A DNA stretch of 7,814 nt from Ilumatobacteraceae bacterium (lineage in GTDB: Bacteria; Actinomycetota; Acidimicrobiia; Acidimicrobiales; Ilumatobacteraceae), in assembly GCA_030727685.1 (NCBI GenBank), contig JANRBC010000115.1, forward strand, positions 1 to 7,814, given 5' to 3'. A program made the translations under genes and the position numbers. A model generated the notes under the pieces. It did not search any database. It was not told the DNA's origin and saw nothing but the letters and a program-made list of their open reading frames with translations. Within the stretch, counting starts at the first letter, position 1. Each line of letters begins with the position of its first letter. Shown piece after piece: positions 1 through 5,987 of the stretch.

Positions 1-1157
1 CGCCAGTCGTATTCGTAAGTTGCTGCGGTTCGCCAGCGCGCAGGCTTGTTGCCGCCTAAAAAGTCGGTGAGTGGTTGGCCGTCGCACTGCAACGGCACAG
101 GTTCGCCGATGGCCTCGGCGATTGTCGGCATGATGTCGACGTTCTCAGTGAATTCGGTGATTGTCGTGCCATGAGTTTGTGGATTACTTGGGTCGCGAAT
201 GATGCCGACGATGTGATAACTGACGTCGAAGAAACCGAGTTTCTCTTTTAATCCATGATCACCGAGTTGATCGCCGTGGTCGGCAGTAATGATGATCAAA
301 GTGTTTTGCCAGTCACCACGTTCGCGAAGTTTTGCAAACACTCGACCCATGTGATGATCAACTTCACCGATCATGCCGTAATACTGCGCACGCATCTCGC
401 GCAGACCCTTCTCGGTTTTCGGCGCGGCTGTGCCCACGTGGTTCATTGCAGCTTGGTGAAATGGATGGCGAGTTTCACTCGCTGTGATTGGTAAGTCAAC
501 TTGGTCGGGCAGATATTGCTTCGCCCACTTGCCGGCTGCAGCATATGGCGGGTGAGGTCGCAAATAACTGAGATGAGTGAACCAGGGTTTCTCTGCATCT
601 TGCTTGTCTAGCCAAGAGAAAAATTCATTGGTCAAAAATGTCGAGATGCTCAAGTCTTCGTGACGGTCAGGTTCGGTACTTAGTGCTTTGTTGTAGTCAC
701 CGTTAAGGTCAAAGCCGTTTTGTTTTAGGTGCTCGAGCCACGGCGGATAAGGCTCTGACAAATTCAGAATTCGATCAAAACCCGGCAACACTTCTTGGTA
801 AGTAGACAGTCGTTGATCATTTTCTGAAGTCGTTGTGCGAGGGTCGACACCTTGGTCGGTGTAACCGAAAATTGTCGGCTCGTATCCAGCACGAAGTGCC
901 ATGCGGGCGACATTGTCGAATCGGTTATCAAGTGGTGTGCCGTTAGCAACTACGCGATGGATCATTTGATATGTGCCGGTGTACAAACTCGCTCTACCAG
1001 GAGAACAAGGTGCCGCTTGGCTGAAGTGGTTGGCAAGTCGCACACCGTTTCGCGCGAGTTCATCAAGGTTTGGTGTACGAACAACTTTGTGTCCGGCACA
1101 AGAAAGGCAGTCGCCGCGAAACTGGTCGAGCGTAACCAGCAATACGTTTGGCTTCAC
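1..1157 (-). CDS. Sulfatase / phosphonate monoester hydrolase family enzyme (partial, C-terminus off the left edge)
   Basis: The gene is translated from the reverse strand; 385 residues are visible and the frame is still open at base 1. It begins with KPNVLLVTLDQ, the usual sulfatase start, where D11 is a metal ligand. The activation motif is C51-S-P-G-R55, a CxPxR site whose Cys is expected to be converted to formylglycine, and it is followed by ASLYTG. Further motifs are PDPRTT-like (residues 105-110), LRPHPPY (199-205) and the second metal cluster TADHGDQLGDH (291-301). The segments after the Cys, the GY(D/E)P...GYT stretch and the EYDW near the edge resemble rhizobial and Burkholderia phosphonate monoester hydrolases more than classical arylsulfatases. 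That family usually has over 500 residues, so roughly 130-160 are missing. I chose the GTG at 1157 because it places KPNV at the expected N-terminus. The gene starts 28 bases after the M23 gene. No signal peptide is seen. The true substrate (sulfate, phosphonate or phosphodiester) cannot be told. Confidence 0.93.
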   Translation of the reverse strand, partial: MKPNVLLVTLDQFRGDCLSCAGHKVVRTPNLDELARNGVRLANHFSQAAPCSPGRASLYTGTYQMIHRVVANGTPLDNRFDNVARMALRAGYEPTIFGYTDQGVDPRTTTSENDQRLSTYQEVLPGFDRILNLSEPYPPWLEHLKQNGFDLNGDYNKALSTEPDRHEDLSISTFLTNEFFSWLDKQDAEKPWFTHLSYLRPHPPYAAAGKWAKQYLPDQVDLPITASETRHPFHQAAMNHVGTAAPKTEKGLREMRAQYYGMIGEVDHHMGRVFAKLRERGDWQNTLIIITADHGDQLGDHGLKEKLGFFDVSYHIVGIIRDPSNPQTHGTTITEFTENVDIMPTIAEAIGEPVPLQCDGQPLTDFLGGNKPARWRTAATYEYDW

Positions 1158-1164
1158 ATCTCGC

Positions 1165-1170
1165 AGATTA
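1165..1170 (-). promoter_or_regulatory. Candidate -10 box TAATCT for a leaderless sulfatase transcript
   Basis: On the minus strand TAATCT fits the actinobacterial TANNNT -10 pattern. It lies exactly 7 bases before the GTG start at 1157, the spacing expected if transcription begins at the start codon. No convincing -35 or Shine-Dalgarno site is visible. It sits in the 28-base gap after the M23 gene, so it would be an internal promoter of the operon. Confidence 0.35.
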
Positions 1171-1185
1171 CTACTGAGATGAGAT

Positions 1186-1800
1186 TTAGTCTTGTGCTCT
1201 CGCGATCTCGCAGGCTTGAGGTGAAGCTTTGATGACTTTGTTTTTGGCCTCGATCGGCGATTTGTTTATGCCTTTGCGCCAAGCGTCTAAAAATTTCCAC
1301 GGCCAAATTTCGCCTTGCAGAACTTTGACCTCACTTTGTGGGCAAATTCGTGACATGCCGAGATGGGTGTGGCACTTGGTTATGCGGGCATTACCCGATG
1401 AACCCATGACGCCAATCCAATGGCCAGGTTCGACTCGTTCGCCGCGCTTGACCTTGACTCGGCCGAGGTGTGCGAAAAAATATCGCACGCGGTCGTCGCC
1501 ATGAAGCGTGATCGTGAGCCCGCCACGAGTGCCAGGTGCGTCAATTTCTTTTGTCCATTCATCTTTTGTTTTAACATCAAACACAACGCCAGACGTTGGT
1601 GCAAGAACTCGCGCGTAACATCCGTGTACGTCTGTAGCCGGGTAGTTCAAATGATCTCGCGAATATGTCACCGGAACTTTCGAAAACGGAAACACATATT
1701 TGAGCTCGCGTTTGTTGGTTGAGTCGTCAGAAGTAGCGTTTGCGGCTGACGAGGCGACAATGAAACTTGTTAAGACTAAGACGACCAGTCGACGAAGCAC
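1186..1800 (-). CDS. Secreted M23-family zinc metallopeptidase (LytM/peptidoglycan hydrolase type)
   Basis: This is a 204-residue protein with an N-terminal signal peptide: MLRR, a hydrophobic core, then A-N-A before residue 23, a good signal peptidase I site. The M23 domain covers about residues 40-150. By comparison with LytM, the zinc ligands are H50 and D57 (in a YPATD block) and H146. H111 (FFAHLG) and H144 of the CHTH motif are the catalytic histidines. All expected active-site residues are present, so it is probably an active endopeptidase cutting peptidoglycan cross-links outside the membrane. The GSSGNA block before the HxH is typical. Four cysteines (61, 143, 153, 197) could form disulfides after export. 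The start is GTG at 1800; an in-frame stop lies three codons upstream, so no longer form exists. It follows the MscS gene by 21 bases on the same strand, suggesting one transcript and a shared envelope role. Whether the target is peptidoglycan or a protein is not shown. Confidence 0.9.
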   Translation of the reverse strand: MLRRLVVLVLTSFIVASSAANATSDDSTNKRELKYVFPFSKVPVTYSRDHLNYPATDVHGCYARVLAPTSGVVFDVKTKDEWTKEIDAPGTRGGLTITLHGDDRVRYFFAHLGRVKVKRGERVEPGHWIGVMGSSGNARITKCHTHLGMSRICPQSEVKVLQGEIWPWKFLDAWRKGINKSPIEAKNKVIKASPQACEIARAQD

Positions 1801-1821
1801 TGCGCTCTACGTTCTCGTTGG

Positions 1822-2703
1822 CTACTTTTCTTTGGACAAAACTTCTGACGCACGCTGCACTAACAACTCGCGTTCGAGATCTGAAAGTGGGCGAGAGGTT
1901 CTGACGTTAAGTTCGACTCGGTCACTGTCGCCAGCGGCTTGAATGTCATCGACGAAAAGAACTGTCGTTAGTCCTTTTGTGCCAGCAAGATCGCGCATTG
2001 TGTTGGAAACCGTGTTGAAACTTGCACCACTTGAAGAAATATTCATCTCAAGTTTTGTCGTCACTGGTTCTTGACTGAGGTTGCGAATGCTTGACAAAGC
2101 GCTGTTCGGAATGTGAACCGTGCTTACGCCGTCACGCAAACGAGTTGTGACCATGCCGACGTGTTCGACAAAACCGTGGACAGGTTTTTGCCAGCCGAGT
2201 TCAGCCTCGATTTCGTCGCCGACGCCGTAGCGATCTTCGAGCAAAACTGCCAGACCAGTTAGGTAGTCGTTAACGCGGTGCTGCCCACCGATTGCAAGAC
2301 CTGCACCAAGAAAGCCGGCGCTCGACAAAAAGAAAGCCGCGTTTAAATCGAGAATGTTGAAGACAGCGATCAAGGCGATTATCCACGCACCAAGACTGAT
2401 GAAGTGATGCAGCATTCGGGTCGCCGCATCAATTCGTTGGCGGCGACGGTGCTCGCTGCCTTCGACAGTTTCGGCGCCAACTCGACGCACGCTGTTGCGC
2501 CACCAGTTTGCTGCGTTGGTAGGGGTGCGGTCGGCGATGCGTCTGACAGTGGCGCGTAAAATCGCGTACGAAATGCGGGTGAAAATGAGACAGCCAATCA
2601 CAACAAGGATTGCGACAACTGGTCGTGTTAAAAATCTTGTGAACCCAGATGCTTCTTCGGTGTGCTTGGCAGAAATGACGATCGAAGAAAGTGTTGTATA
2701 CAT
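1822..2703 (-). CDS. MscS-family small-conductance mechanosensitive ion channel
   Basis: This is a 293-residue membrane protein, close in length to E. coli MscS. Hydrophobic segments lie at about residues 28-50, 100-120 and 121-154. The last contains the Gly/Ala-rich pore helix GAGLAIGGQ followed by VNDYLTG, the usual MscS TM3 pattern with a Q and D/N near the kink. The beta domain follows (RYGVGDEIE, then VEHVGMVTTRLRDGVSTVHIPN, about residues 159-200), including the HIPNS signature. The end of the protein forms the alpha/beta cytoplasmic domain. The loop between the first two helices (about 51-99) is long and strongly basic (RRRQR), which places it in the cytoplasm. Channels of this kind open under membrane tension to release solutes after hypo-osmotic shock. 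The ATG at 2703 has no clear ribosome site. The gene heads the minus-strand set with the M23 peptidase and sulfatase, and diverges from the lipoprotein gene across 55 bases. Confidence 0.93.
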   Translation of the reverse strand: MYTTLSSIVISAKHTEEASGFTRFLTRPVVAILVVIGCLIFTRISYAILRATVRRIADRTPTNAANWWRNSVRRVGAETVEGSEHRRRQRIDAATRMLHHFISLGAWIIALIAVFNILDLNAAFFLSSAGFLGAGLAIGGQHRVNDYLTGLAVLLEDRYGVGDEIEAELGWQKPVHGFVEHVGMVTTRLRDGVSTVHIPNSALSSIRNLSQEPVTTKLEMNISSSGASFNTVSNTMRDLAGTKGLTTVLFVDDIQAAGDSDRVELNVRTSRPLSDLERELLVQRASEVLSKEK

Positions 2704-2745
2704 CTCTATCTAGTGTGCCTCACTTTTCTGCGGGTCACGCACCAC

Positions 2746-2751
2746 TAAGGT
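2746..2751 (+). promoter_or_regulatory. Candidate -10 box TAAGGT (or ribosome site AAGG) for the lipoprotein gene
   Basis: TAAGGT fits TANNNT and ends 7 bases before the GTG at 2759, as for a leaderless transcript. The same bases contain AAGG, which could instead act as a weak Shine-Dalgarno site 8 bases from the start. The sequence alone cannot separate the two. The whole 55-base spacer 2704-2758 must also hold the promoter of the MscS operon on the other strand, for which I see no convincing box. Confidence 0.35.
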
Positions 2752-2758
2752 TAAAAGC

Positions 2759-3364
2759 GTGAAACTAGGCAAGATTTCAGTGACTTTTCTGTTTGTTGTC
2801 GTCGCAGGCTGTGGTGCGCAATCGGCGACGCAATATGCAAGCGAGACTTCGGTCGCAACCGAAGTCTCAGAGCCAGTAGTGACAGAAACCACGGCTGACG
2901 ATGAATCAACAACTACGACAACTGAAACAACTATCGAAACGACGACTACAACAACCACAACGACGACCACCATGCCGCCGACGACAACTACGGTTCTCGA
3001 CACAATGTGCGTAAAACTGACGCAGTGCCAGTTTGCAAACTTGGTTGGTGTTGATTTTTCGAGACTGCAACTTGATTTTCAAAACTTCAGCGTGGCGAGT
3101 TTGAGCGGCGCAAATTTCACCGGTGCGAACTTGGCAAAATCACTGTTCATTCGCGCTGATTTGTCGAACGTAAATTTTGCTGGAGCTAATCTCTCGGGTG
3201 TCGACTTCACGGCTGCGAACATGACGGGCGCCAACATGGAAGGCGCAAATTTGACTGATGCAATTTTCTGTGACGTCGATGTAAAAACTCTGATCGGCAC
3301 AACAGACTCACAACTTGGCAAAGCCAAGAAATTCAAATCAAAAGGCAAGATTTACTGCCCATAA
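2759..3364 (+). CDS. Lipoprotein with Thr-rich stalk and pentapeptide-repeat beta-helix
   Basis: The protein has 201 residues in three parts. Residues 1-18 are a lipoprotein signal: Lys near the start, a hydrophobic core, and lipobox V-A-G-C with C18 as the lipidated residue. Residues 51-78 are almost all threonine (runs of 5, 11 and 4), after an acidic lead-in. This is a flexible extracellular stalk of the kind common in actinobacterial surface proteins. Residues 93-172 are 16 uninterrupted pentapeptide units of the A(N/D)LxG type, enough for four full turns of the square right-handed beta-helix known for this fold. Cysteines 84 and 90 lie just before the helix, and 171 and 200 at its end. 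They may form disulfides that cap it. The basic tail (KAKKFKSKGK) precedes the final YCP. The GTG at 2759 is the start that gives a proper signal peptide. It should be anchored to the outer face of the membrane. Its function is unknown: cytoplasmic pentapeptide proteins can mimic DNA, but this one is exported, so a structural or binding role is likelier. Confidence 0.88.
   Translation: MKLGKISVTFLFVVVAGCGAQSATQYASETSVATEVSEPVVTETTADDESTTTTTETTIETTTTTTTTTTTMPPTTTTVLDTMCVKLTQCQFANLVGVDFSRLQLDFQNFSVASLSGANFTGANLAKSLFIRADLSNVNFAGANLSGVDFTAANMTGANMEGANLTDAIFCDVDVKTLIGTTDSQLGKAKKFKSKGKIYCP
2843..2868. repeat. Perfect 11-bp inverted repeat with 4-base loop inside the lipoprotein gene
   Basis: The arms are GAGACTTCGGT (2843-2853) and ACCGAAGTCTC (2858-2868), with loop CGCA. 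The arms are in frame with the gene and encode ETSVATEVS. Because of the symmetry the complementary strand encodes the same nine residues. No U-run follows, so it is not a standard terminator. It lies about 85 bases into the coding region and would form a strong hairpin in the mRNA. Confidence 0.85.
2909..2992 (+). repeat. Threonine-codon-rich tract (stalk of the lipoprotein)
   Basis: Most codons here are ACN, coding for Thr runs of 5, 2, 11 and 4 broken by Glu, Ile and Met-Pro-Pro. All four codons (ACA, ACT, ACG, ACC) are mixed without a regular period, so it is low-complexity coding sequence and not a simple tandem array. On the other strand it reads as a meaningless poly-valine frame. Confidence 0.8.
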
Positions 3365-3428
3365 CGGTTAATCGCAAGTCGGTGATAGGCCGAATTTGTG
3401 TGATTTAAATAAGTCGCGCTTGTTGGGT

Positions 3429-3434
3429 TAAGTT
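3429..3434 (+). promoter_or_regulatory. Possible -10 box TAAGTT upstream of the kinase/phosphatase pair
   Basis: TAAGTT fits TANNNT and would start transcription near 3441. That leaves a leader of about 23 bases carrying the GGGGG ribosome site before the ATG at 3464. No -35 is seen at the usual distance. The rest of the 99-base spacer 3365-3463 shows nothing else I can support; a TCGG...CCGA pair near 3380-3393 is too short to call a terminator. Confidence 0.25.
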
Positions 3435-3453
3435 TGAGAGAACTTAGCTCGAT

Positions 3454-3458
3454 GGGGG
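3454..3458 (+). promoter_or_regulatory. Ribosome binding site GGGGG that selects the ATG at 3464
   Basis: Five G residues lie 5 bases before the ATG at 3464, a good Shine-Dalgarno spacing. They overlap and follow the alternative ATG at 3452, and lie well inside a possible TTG start at 3434. This favours the ATG at 3464 as the true start of the phosphotransferase. Confidence 0.5.
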
Positions 3459-3463
3459 TCGAT

Positions 3464-4513
3464 ATGAGTGTTGCAATACCTGGGTCGATAAACGACGTAA
3501 ATGCTCAATGGCTTGCTGATGCCACTGGGTTAGATATCAAAACTGCCGATATCGGCATCATTGGTGTTGGTGTTGGCGTGGCGAGTGCGGTTTATCGCGC
3601 AAAGCTGACGGGCAATAATTGCCCTGAAAGTGTGATCGTAAAAATGCCGGCGCTTGATGAGGCCGCGGTGTTTACTTCGACAATTCTGCGAATGTATATT
3701 CGCGAAGTTCGTTTCTTTAAGACGTTGGCTAAAGAGTGTCCGGTGATTACTCCGAAATCATATTTTGGTGAAATCAACGAAGAGACGAGCCAGTTTGCAA
3801 TGGTGCTTGAAGATCTTGCAGGTCATCGCATTGTCGATCAGACGGTTGGCATAACAATTGACGATGCCCGCCGCGCGGTCGATGCTCTGGCAAAAATTCA
3901 CGCCAAGTGGTGGGGTCGTGCTGATGGTTTGGCGGCTGATGGCACGACAATTCCATTTAGTGATCCGATTTATCCCGCGGTGTTGCCTGTAGTTTTCGCC
4001 GAGGGCTGGGAGAAAGTTAAAAAAGAACTTGACCTCACAGAGTCGATAATCAAAATTGGCGAGAAATTTGGCGCGGCACTCGGTGGGTTGATGACTTCGT
4101 TTTCGGAAGGCGTAACGACTCTGGCTCATGGCGACTTTCGCGCCGACAACATGATGTTCACCAAAAATAACGAGTTTGTGTTGTATGACTTTCAGTTGAT
4201 TGGCACGGGTTCGGGTGCTTATGACTTGGCATATTTTGTAACGCAAAGTTTGACACCCGAAGACGCCAGCAAATATGAGCAAGAGTTGTTCGAGCGATGG
4301 CTTGAAGGTTTGCGTGCAAACGGTGTGACAGACATCGACCGTGATCAATTGTGGTTGCAATATCGCGGTACCGCGCTGTTCTGTCTGATTTATCCGGTTG
4401 TTGCAAGTCGTGGCATGAATCTCAACGAGCCCCGCTCGCGAGCACTTGTAGAAACGATGAATTCTCGCTTCGAGCGAGCGTTTCACGAACTGGATCTTGC
4501 TAAATTGATTTAA
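3464..4513 (+). CDS. APH / ecdysteroid-kinase-like small-molecule phosphotransferase
   Basis: The protein has 349 residues from the ATG at 3464. It has the aminoglycoside phosphotransferase (protein-kinase-like) fold: a Gly/Val-rich nucleotide loop (GIIGVGVGVASAVYRAKL, about 31-48) and a conserved Lys in SVIVK (K60). A hinge-like MVLEDL follows (about 113-118), then the catalytic loop HGDFRADN (222-229) and the metal-binding DFQ (242-244) in YDFQLIGTG. The spacing and the GAYDLAYF after the DFQ are like the CHK/EcKinase-type group that is abundant in actinobacteria. It probably transfers phosphate from ATP to a hydroxyl of a small molecule in the cytoplasm; the acceptor is unknown and antibiotic resistance should not be assumed. 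The ATG at 3464 is preferred over TTG 3434 and ATG 3452 because of its GGGGG site. Its stop lies 3 bases before the histidine phosphatase start, so the two are almost certainly co-transcribed. Confidence 0.88.
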   Translation: MSVAIPGSINDVNAQWLADATGLDIKTADIGIIGVGVGVASAVYRAKLTGNNCPESVIVKMPALDEAAVFTSTILRMYIREVRFFKTLAKECPVITPKSYFGEINEETSQFAMVLEDLAGHRIVDQTVGITIDDARRAVDALAKIHAKWWGRADGLAADGTTIPFSDPIYPAVLPVVFAEGWEKVKKELDLTESIIKIGEKFGAALGGLMTSFSEGVTTLAHGDFRADNMMFTKNNEFVLYDFQLIGTGSGAYDLAYFVTQSLTPEDASKYEQELFERWLEGLRANGVTDIDRDQLWLQYRGTALFCLIYPVVASRGMNLNEPRSRALVETMNSRFERAFHELDLAKLI

Positions 4514-4516
4514 CAA

Positions 4517-5104
4517 ATGGAGTTGATACTTGTTCGGCACGGTCTGCCGTTGCGCCGAGAAGTAGTTGAAGGTCCGGCTGACCCTGAACTTTCACCCGAA
4601 GGTGTCAATCAGGCAACTCGGCTTGCTAACTATTTAGCAACTGAAAAAATCACAGCGATTTATTCGAGCCCAATGAAGCGGGCTGTTCAGACTGCCGAAC
4701 CGCTGGCACAGACGATCGGCCTACCGATCTCAATTGTCGACGAAGTCGCCGAATACGACCGACTGTCGAGCGAGTACATACCGATTGAAGAGTTGCGTGC
4801 GGCCAATGACGAGCGGTGGCAAAAACTGTTGGCAGGTGAGTGGCAGTCAGATTCAGACACGCTTGAAAGTTTTCGCAGTCGAGTTATCTTGAGCCTTGAG
4901 CAGTTGATCAGTCAGCATGCCTCGCAGCGAATAGTCGTGACATGTCACGGTGGTGTGATCAATCAGTATTTGGCGCACATTTTGGGTATTTCAACTGAGC
5001 GCGGATTTTTCTATCCGCAATACACTTCGATCCATCGAGTCGTGGCTTCAAAAAATGGTTTACGCTCGGTCGGCTCGTTAAACGAAATCGCACACCTTCG
5101 GTGA
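4517..5104 (+). CDS. Histidine phosphatase family protein (phosphoglycerate mutase-like)
   Basis: This is a 195-residue cytoplasmic protein. It starts with MELILVRHG, where H8 is the phosphate-accepting histidine and R7 part of the phosphate pocket. R55 in the SSPMKRAVQTAE block is the second pocket Arg, E79 in AEYD is a likely proton donor, and H144 in VTCHGGVI is the second catalytic histidine. All core residues are present, so it should be an active phosphatase. The short length and lack of mutase insertions favour a phosphatase over a glycolytic mutase; the substrate is unknown. It starts 3 bases after the stop of the phosphotransferase and has no clear ribosome site of its own, so translation is probably coupled. 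The pair may act on the same molecule in opposite directions. It converges with the next gene, stop to stop, across 29 bases. Confidence 0.9.
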   Translation: MELILVRHGLPLRREVVEGPADPELSPEGVNQATRLANYLATEKITAIYSSPMKRAVQTAEPLAQTIGLPISIVDEVAEYDRLSSEYIPIEELRAANDERWQKLLAGEWQSDSDTLESFRSRVILSLEQLISQHASQRIVVTCHGGVINQYLAHILGISTERGFFYPQYTSIHRVVASKNGLRSVGSLNEIAHLR

Positions 5105-5133
5105 TTTTCGTCGGCGACGCGCGTTGCGTGCTT

Positions 5134-5979
5134 TTAGCGGCGTAACAACGGCGCAGTCAGACACGTGGGCCCACCGTCACCTTTGACCGCGACATTTTCA
5201 CCGTTGAAAATGTGCACAGTTACCCCAGACTCGCGAAGTTTGCCTTCTATTTCTGGATTGCCTGCGGCTAAAACAACCACGTCTGGTGCAACAGTCAAGA
5301 TGTTTGCGCCTTGGGTATGAACTTCGGTGTCGTTAACTGTGAGCCAAGAAATATTGCGCGACTTAAGAAATTCGAGCAAGCGAATCGGTGCAAGTGGTTC
5401 ATAGACAACTGCTCGCGAATGACTGATCGGTGAAAGCACCGACATCAAATGCAACACGGCACTTGGTCCTTGAAAATGTGGCAAGTCAAAGGAATGAACT
5501 TCAACACCGAATGGCGCGAGCATTTTTTTGATTTGTGCGATACCTTCGCCGTTAGTTCGATAGCCATGGCCGATTAACAAAGTTTTCGCATCGAGCCAGA
5601 CTTTGTCGCCACCGTCAGCGATTGCCGAGCCGGTGAGTTCACCCAAGATCGGCACGCCGATGCGCTCGAGGTCTTGGCGAATTTGGGCTGGTTCGGGTTG
5701 GCGAACACGCTTGCCCATTTGCAACAAGATTGCGCCATGTGGCGTCATGATCATCGGGTCGTGCATGTAAACAGCATCGACTAAGCCGTCGACGGCGCTG
5801 GCAATGTGAACTTTGCATCCAAGTTTTTCAAGCAGTTGCACGAATTCGTTGTGTTCGCGCGCGAGTGAAGTGCGGTCGGGTTCGCGCCACTGCGCATCGG
5901 CTACGAAATTGCCGACAGTTGTCGGCGTGCGAACAAGAACATGTTCAAGTTTTGAAACCATGTCTGGCGTGCCCCACAT
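5134..5979 (-). CDS. Dimethylargininase / arginine deiminase-like amidinohydrolase
   Basis: This 281-residue protein belongs to the guanidine-modifying (GME) superfamily. Visible family marks are HDPMIM (73-78, with D74 as the likely guanidine-binding acid), ADGGDKVWLD (121-130) and IGHGYRTN (137-144). They also include H177 in VLHLMS, the expected catalytic His, and C273 in DGGPTCLTAP, the nucleophilic Cys. Enzymes of this group hydrolyse N-methylated arginine to citrulline plus methylamine, or arginine to citrulline plus ammonia. The sequence does not decide between these, nor exclude another guanidine substrate. The usual EGGD acidic motif is DGGD here. The length fits a full single-domain enzyme. 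The ATG at 5979 is used; the Met at 5961 is a possible shorter start. No clear Shine-Dalgarno site precedes it, but a TAGCGT box lies 8 bases upstream. It diverges from the carotenoid oxygenase across only 39 bases. Confidence 0.87.
   Translation of the reverse strand: MWGTPDMVSKLEHVLVRTPTTVGNFVADAQWREPDRTSLAREHNEFVQLLEKLGCKVHIASAVDGLVDAVYMHDPMIMTPHGAILLQMGKRVRQPEPAQIRQDLERIGVPILGELTGSAIADGGDKVWLDAKTLLIGHGYRTNGEGIAQIKKMLAPFGVEVHSFDLPHFQGPSAVLHLMSVLSPISHSRAVVYEPLAPIRLLEFLKSRNISWLTVNDTEVHTQGANILTVAPDVVVLAAGNPEIEGKLRESGVTVHIFNGENVAVKGDGGPTCLTAPLLRR
5192..5213. repeat. Perfect 9-bp inverted repeat near the 3' end of the amidinohydrolase gene
   Basis: The arms are ACATTTTCA (5192-5200) and TGAAAATGT (5205-5213) around loop CCGT. 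It lies inside the coding region, about 60 bases before the stop of the minus-strand gene, and 88 bases beyond the stop of the plus-strand phosphatase gene. No T-run follows on either side, so a terminator role is not supported. Confidence 0.6.
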
Positions 5980-5987
5980 AGGTTCTT

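Noticed and set aside
852..1232. Plus-strand open frames across the sulfatase region, including 973-1182 and 255-494
   Set aside because: They show no recognisable domain, while the minus strand encodes a continuous sulfatase with all motifs.
2710..3003. Minus-strand frame with a long poly-valine run
   Set aside because: It is the reverse reading of the Thr codons of the lipoprotein gene; the plus frame has a lipobox and pentapeptide repeats and is clearly the real one.
3434..3463. Earlier starts for the phosphotransferase (TTG 3434, ATG 3452)
   Set aside because: The GGGGG site is correctly placed only for the ATG at 3464, and the extra residues look unlike family N-termini. Not fully excluded.
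4434..4478. Palindrome GCTCGCGAGC (4434-4443) and hairpin CTCGCT-TCG-AGCGAG (4464-4478) at the end of the phosphotransferase gene
   Set aside because: They are short, GC-rich and inside codons, with no T-run; their size is compatible with chance.
3758..4540. A 260-residue minus-strand open frame opposite the phosphotransferase
   Set aside because: Its composition is not protein-like, it has no motif, and it overlaps almost wholly with a gene that has clear kinase motifs.
5114..5127. Possible terminator between the convergent phosphatase and amidinohydrolase genes
   Set aside because: The stem is only 5 bp with one G-U pair, and the following T-run (CTTTTA) is short and displaced by three bases.
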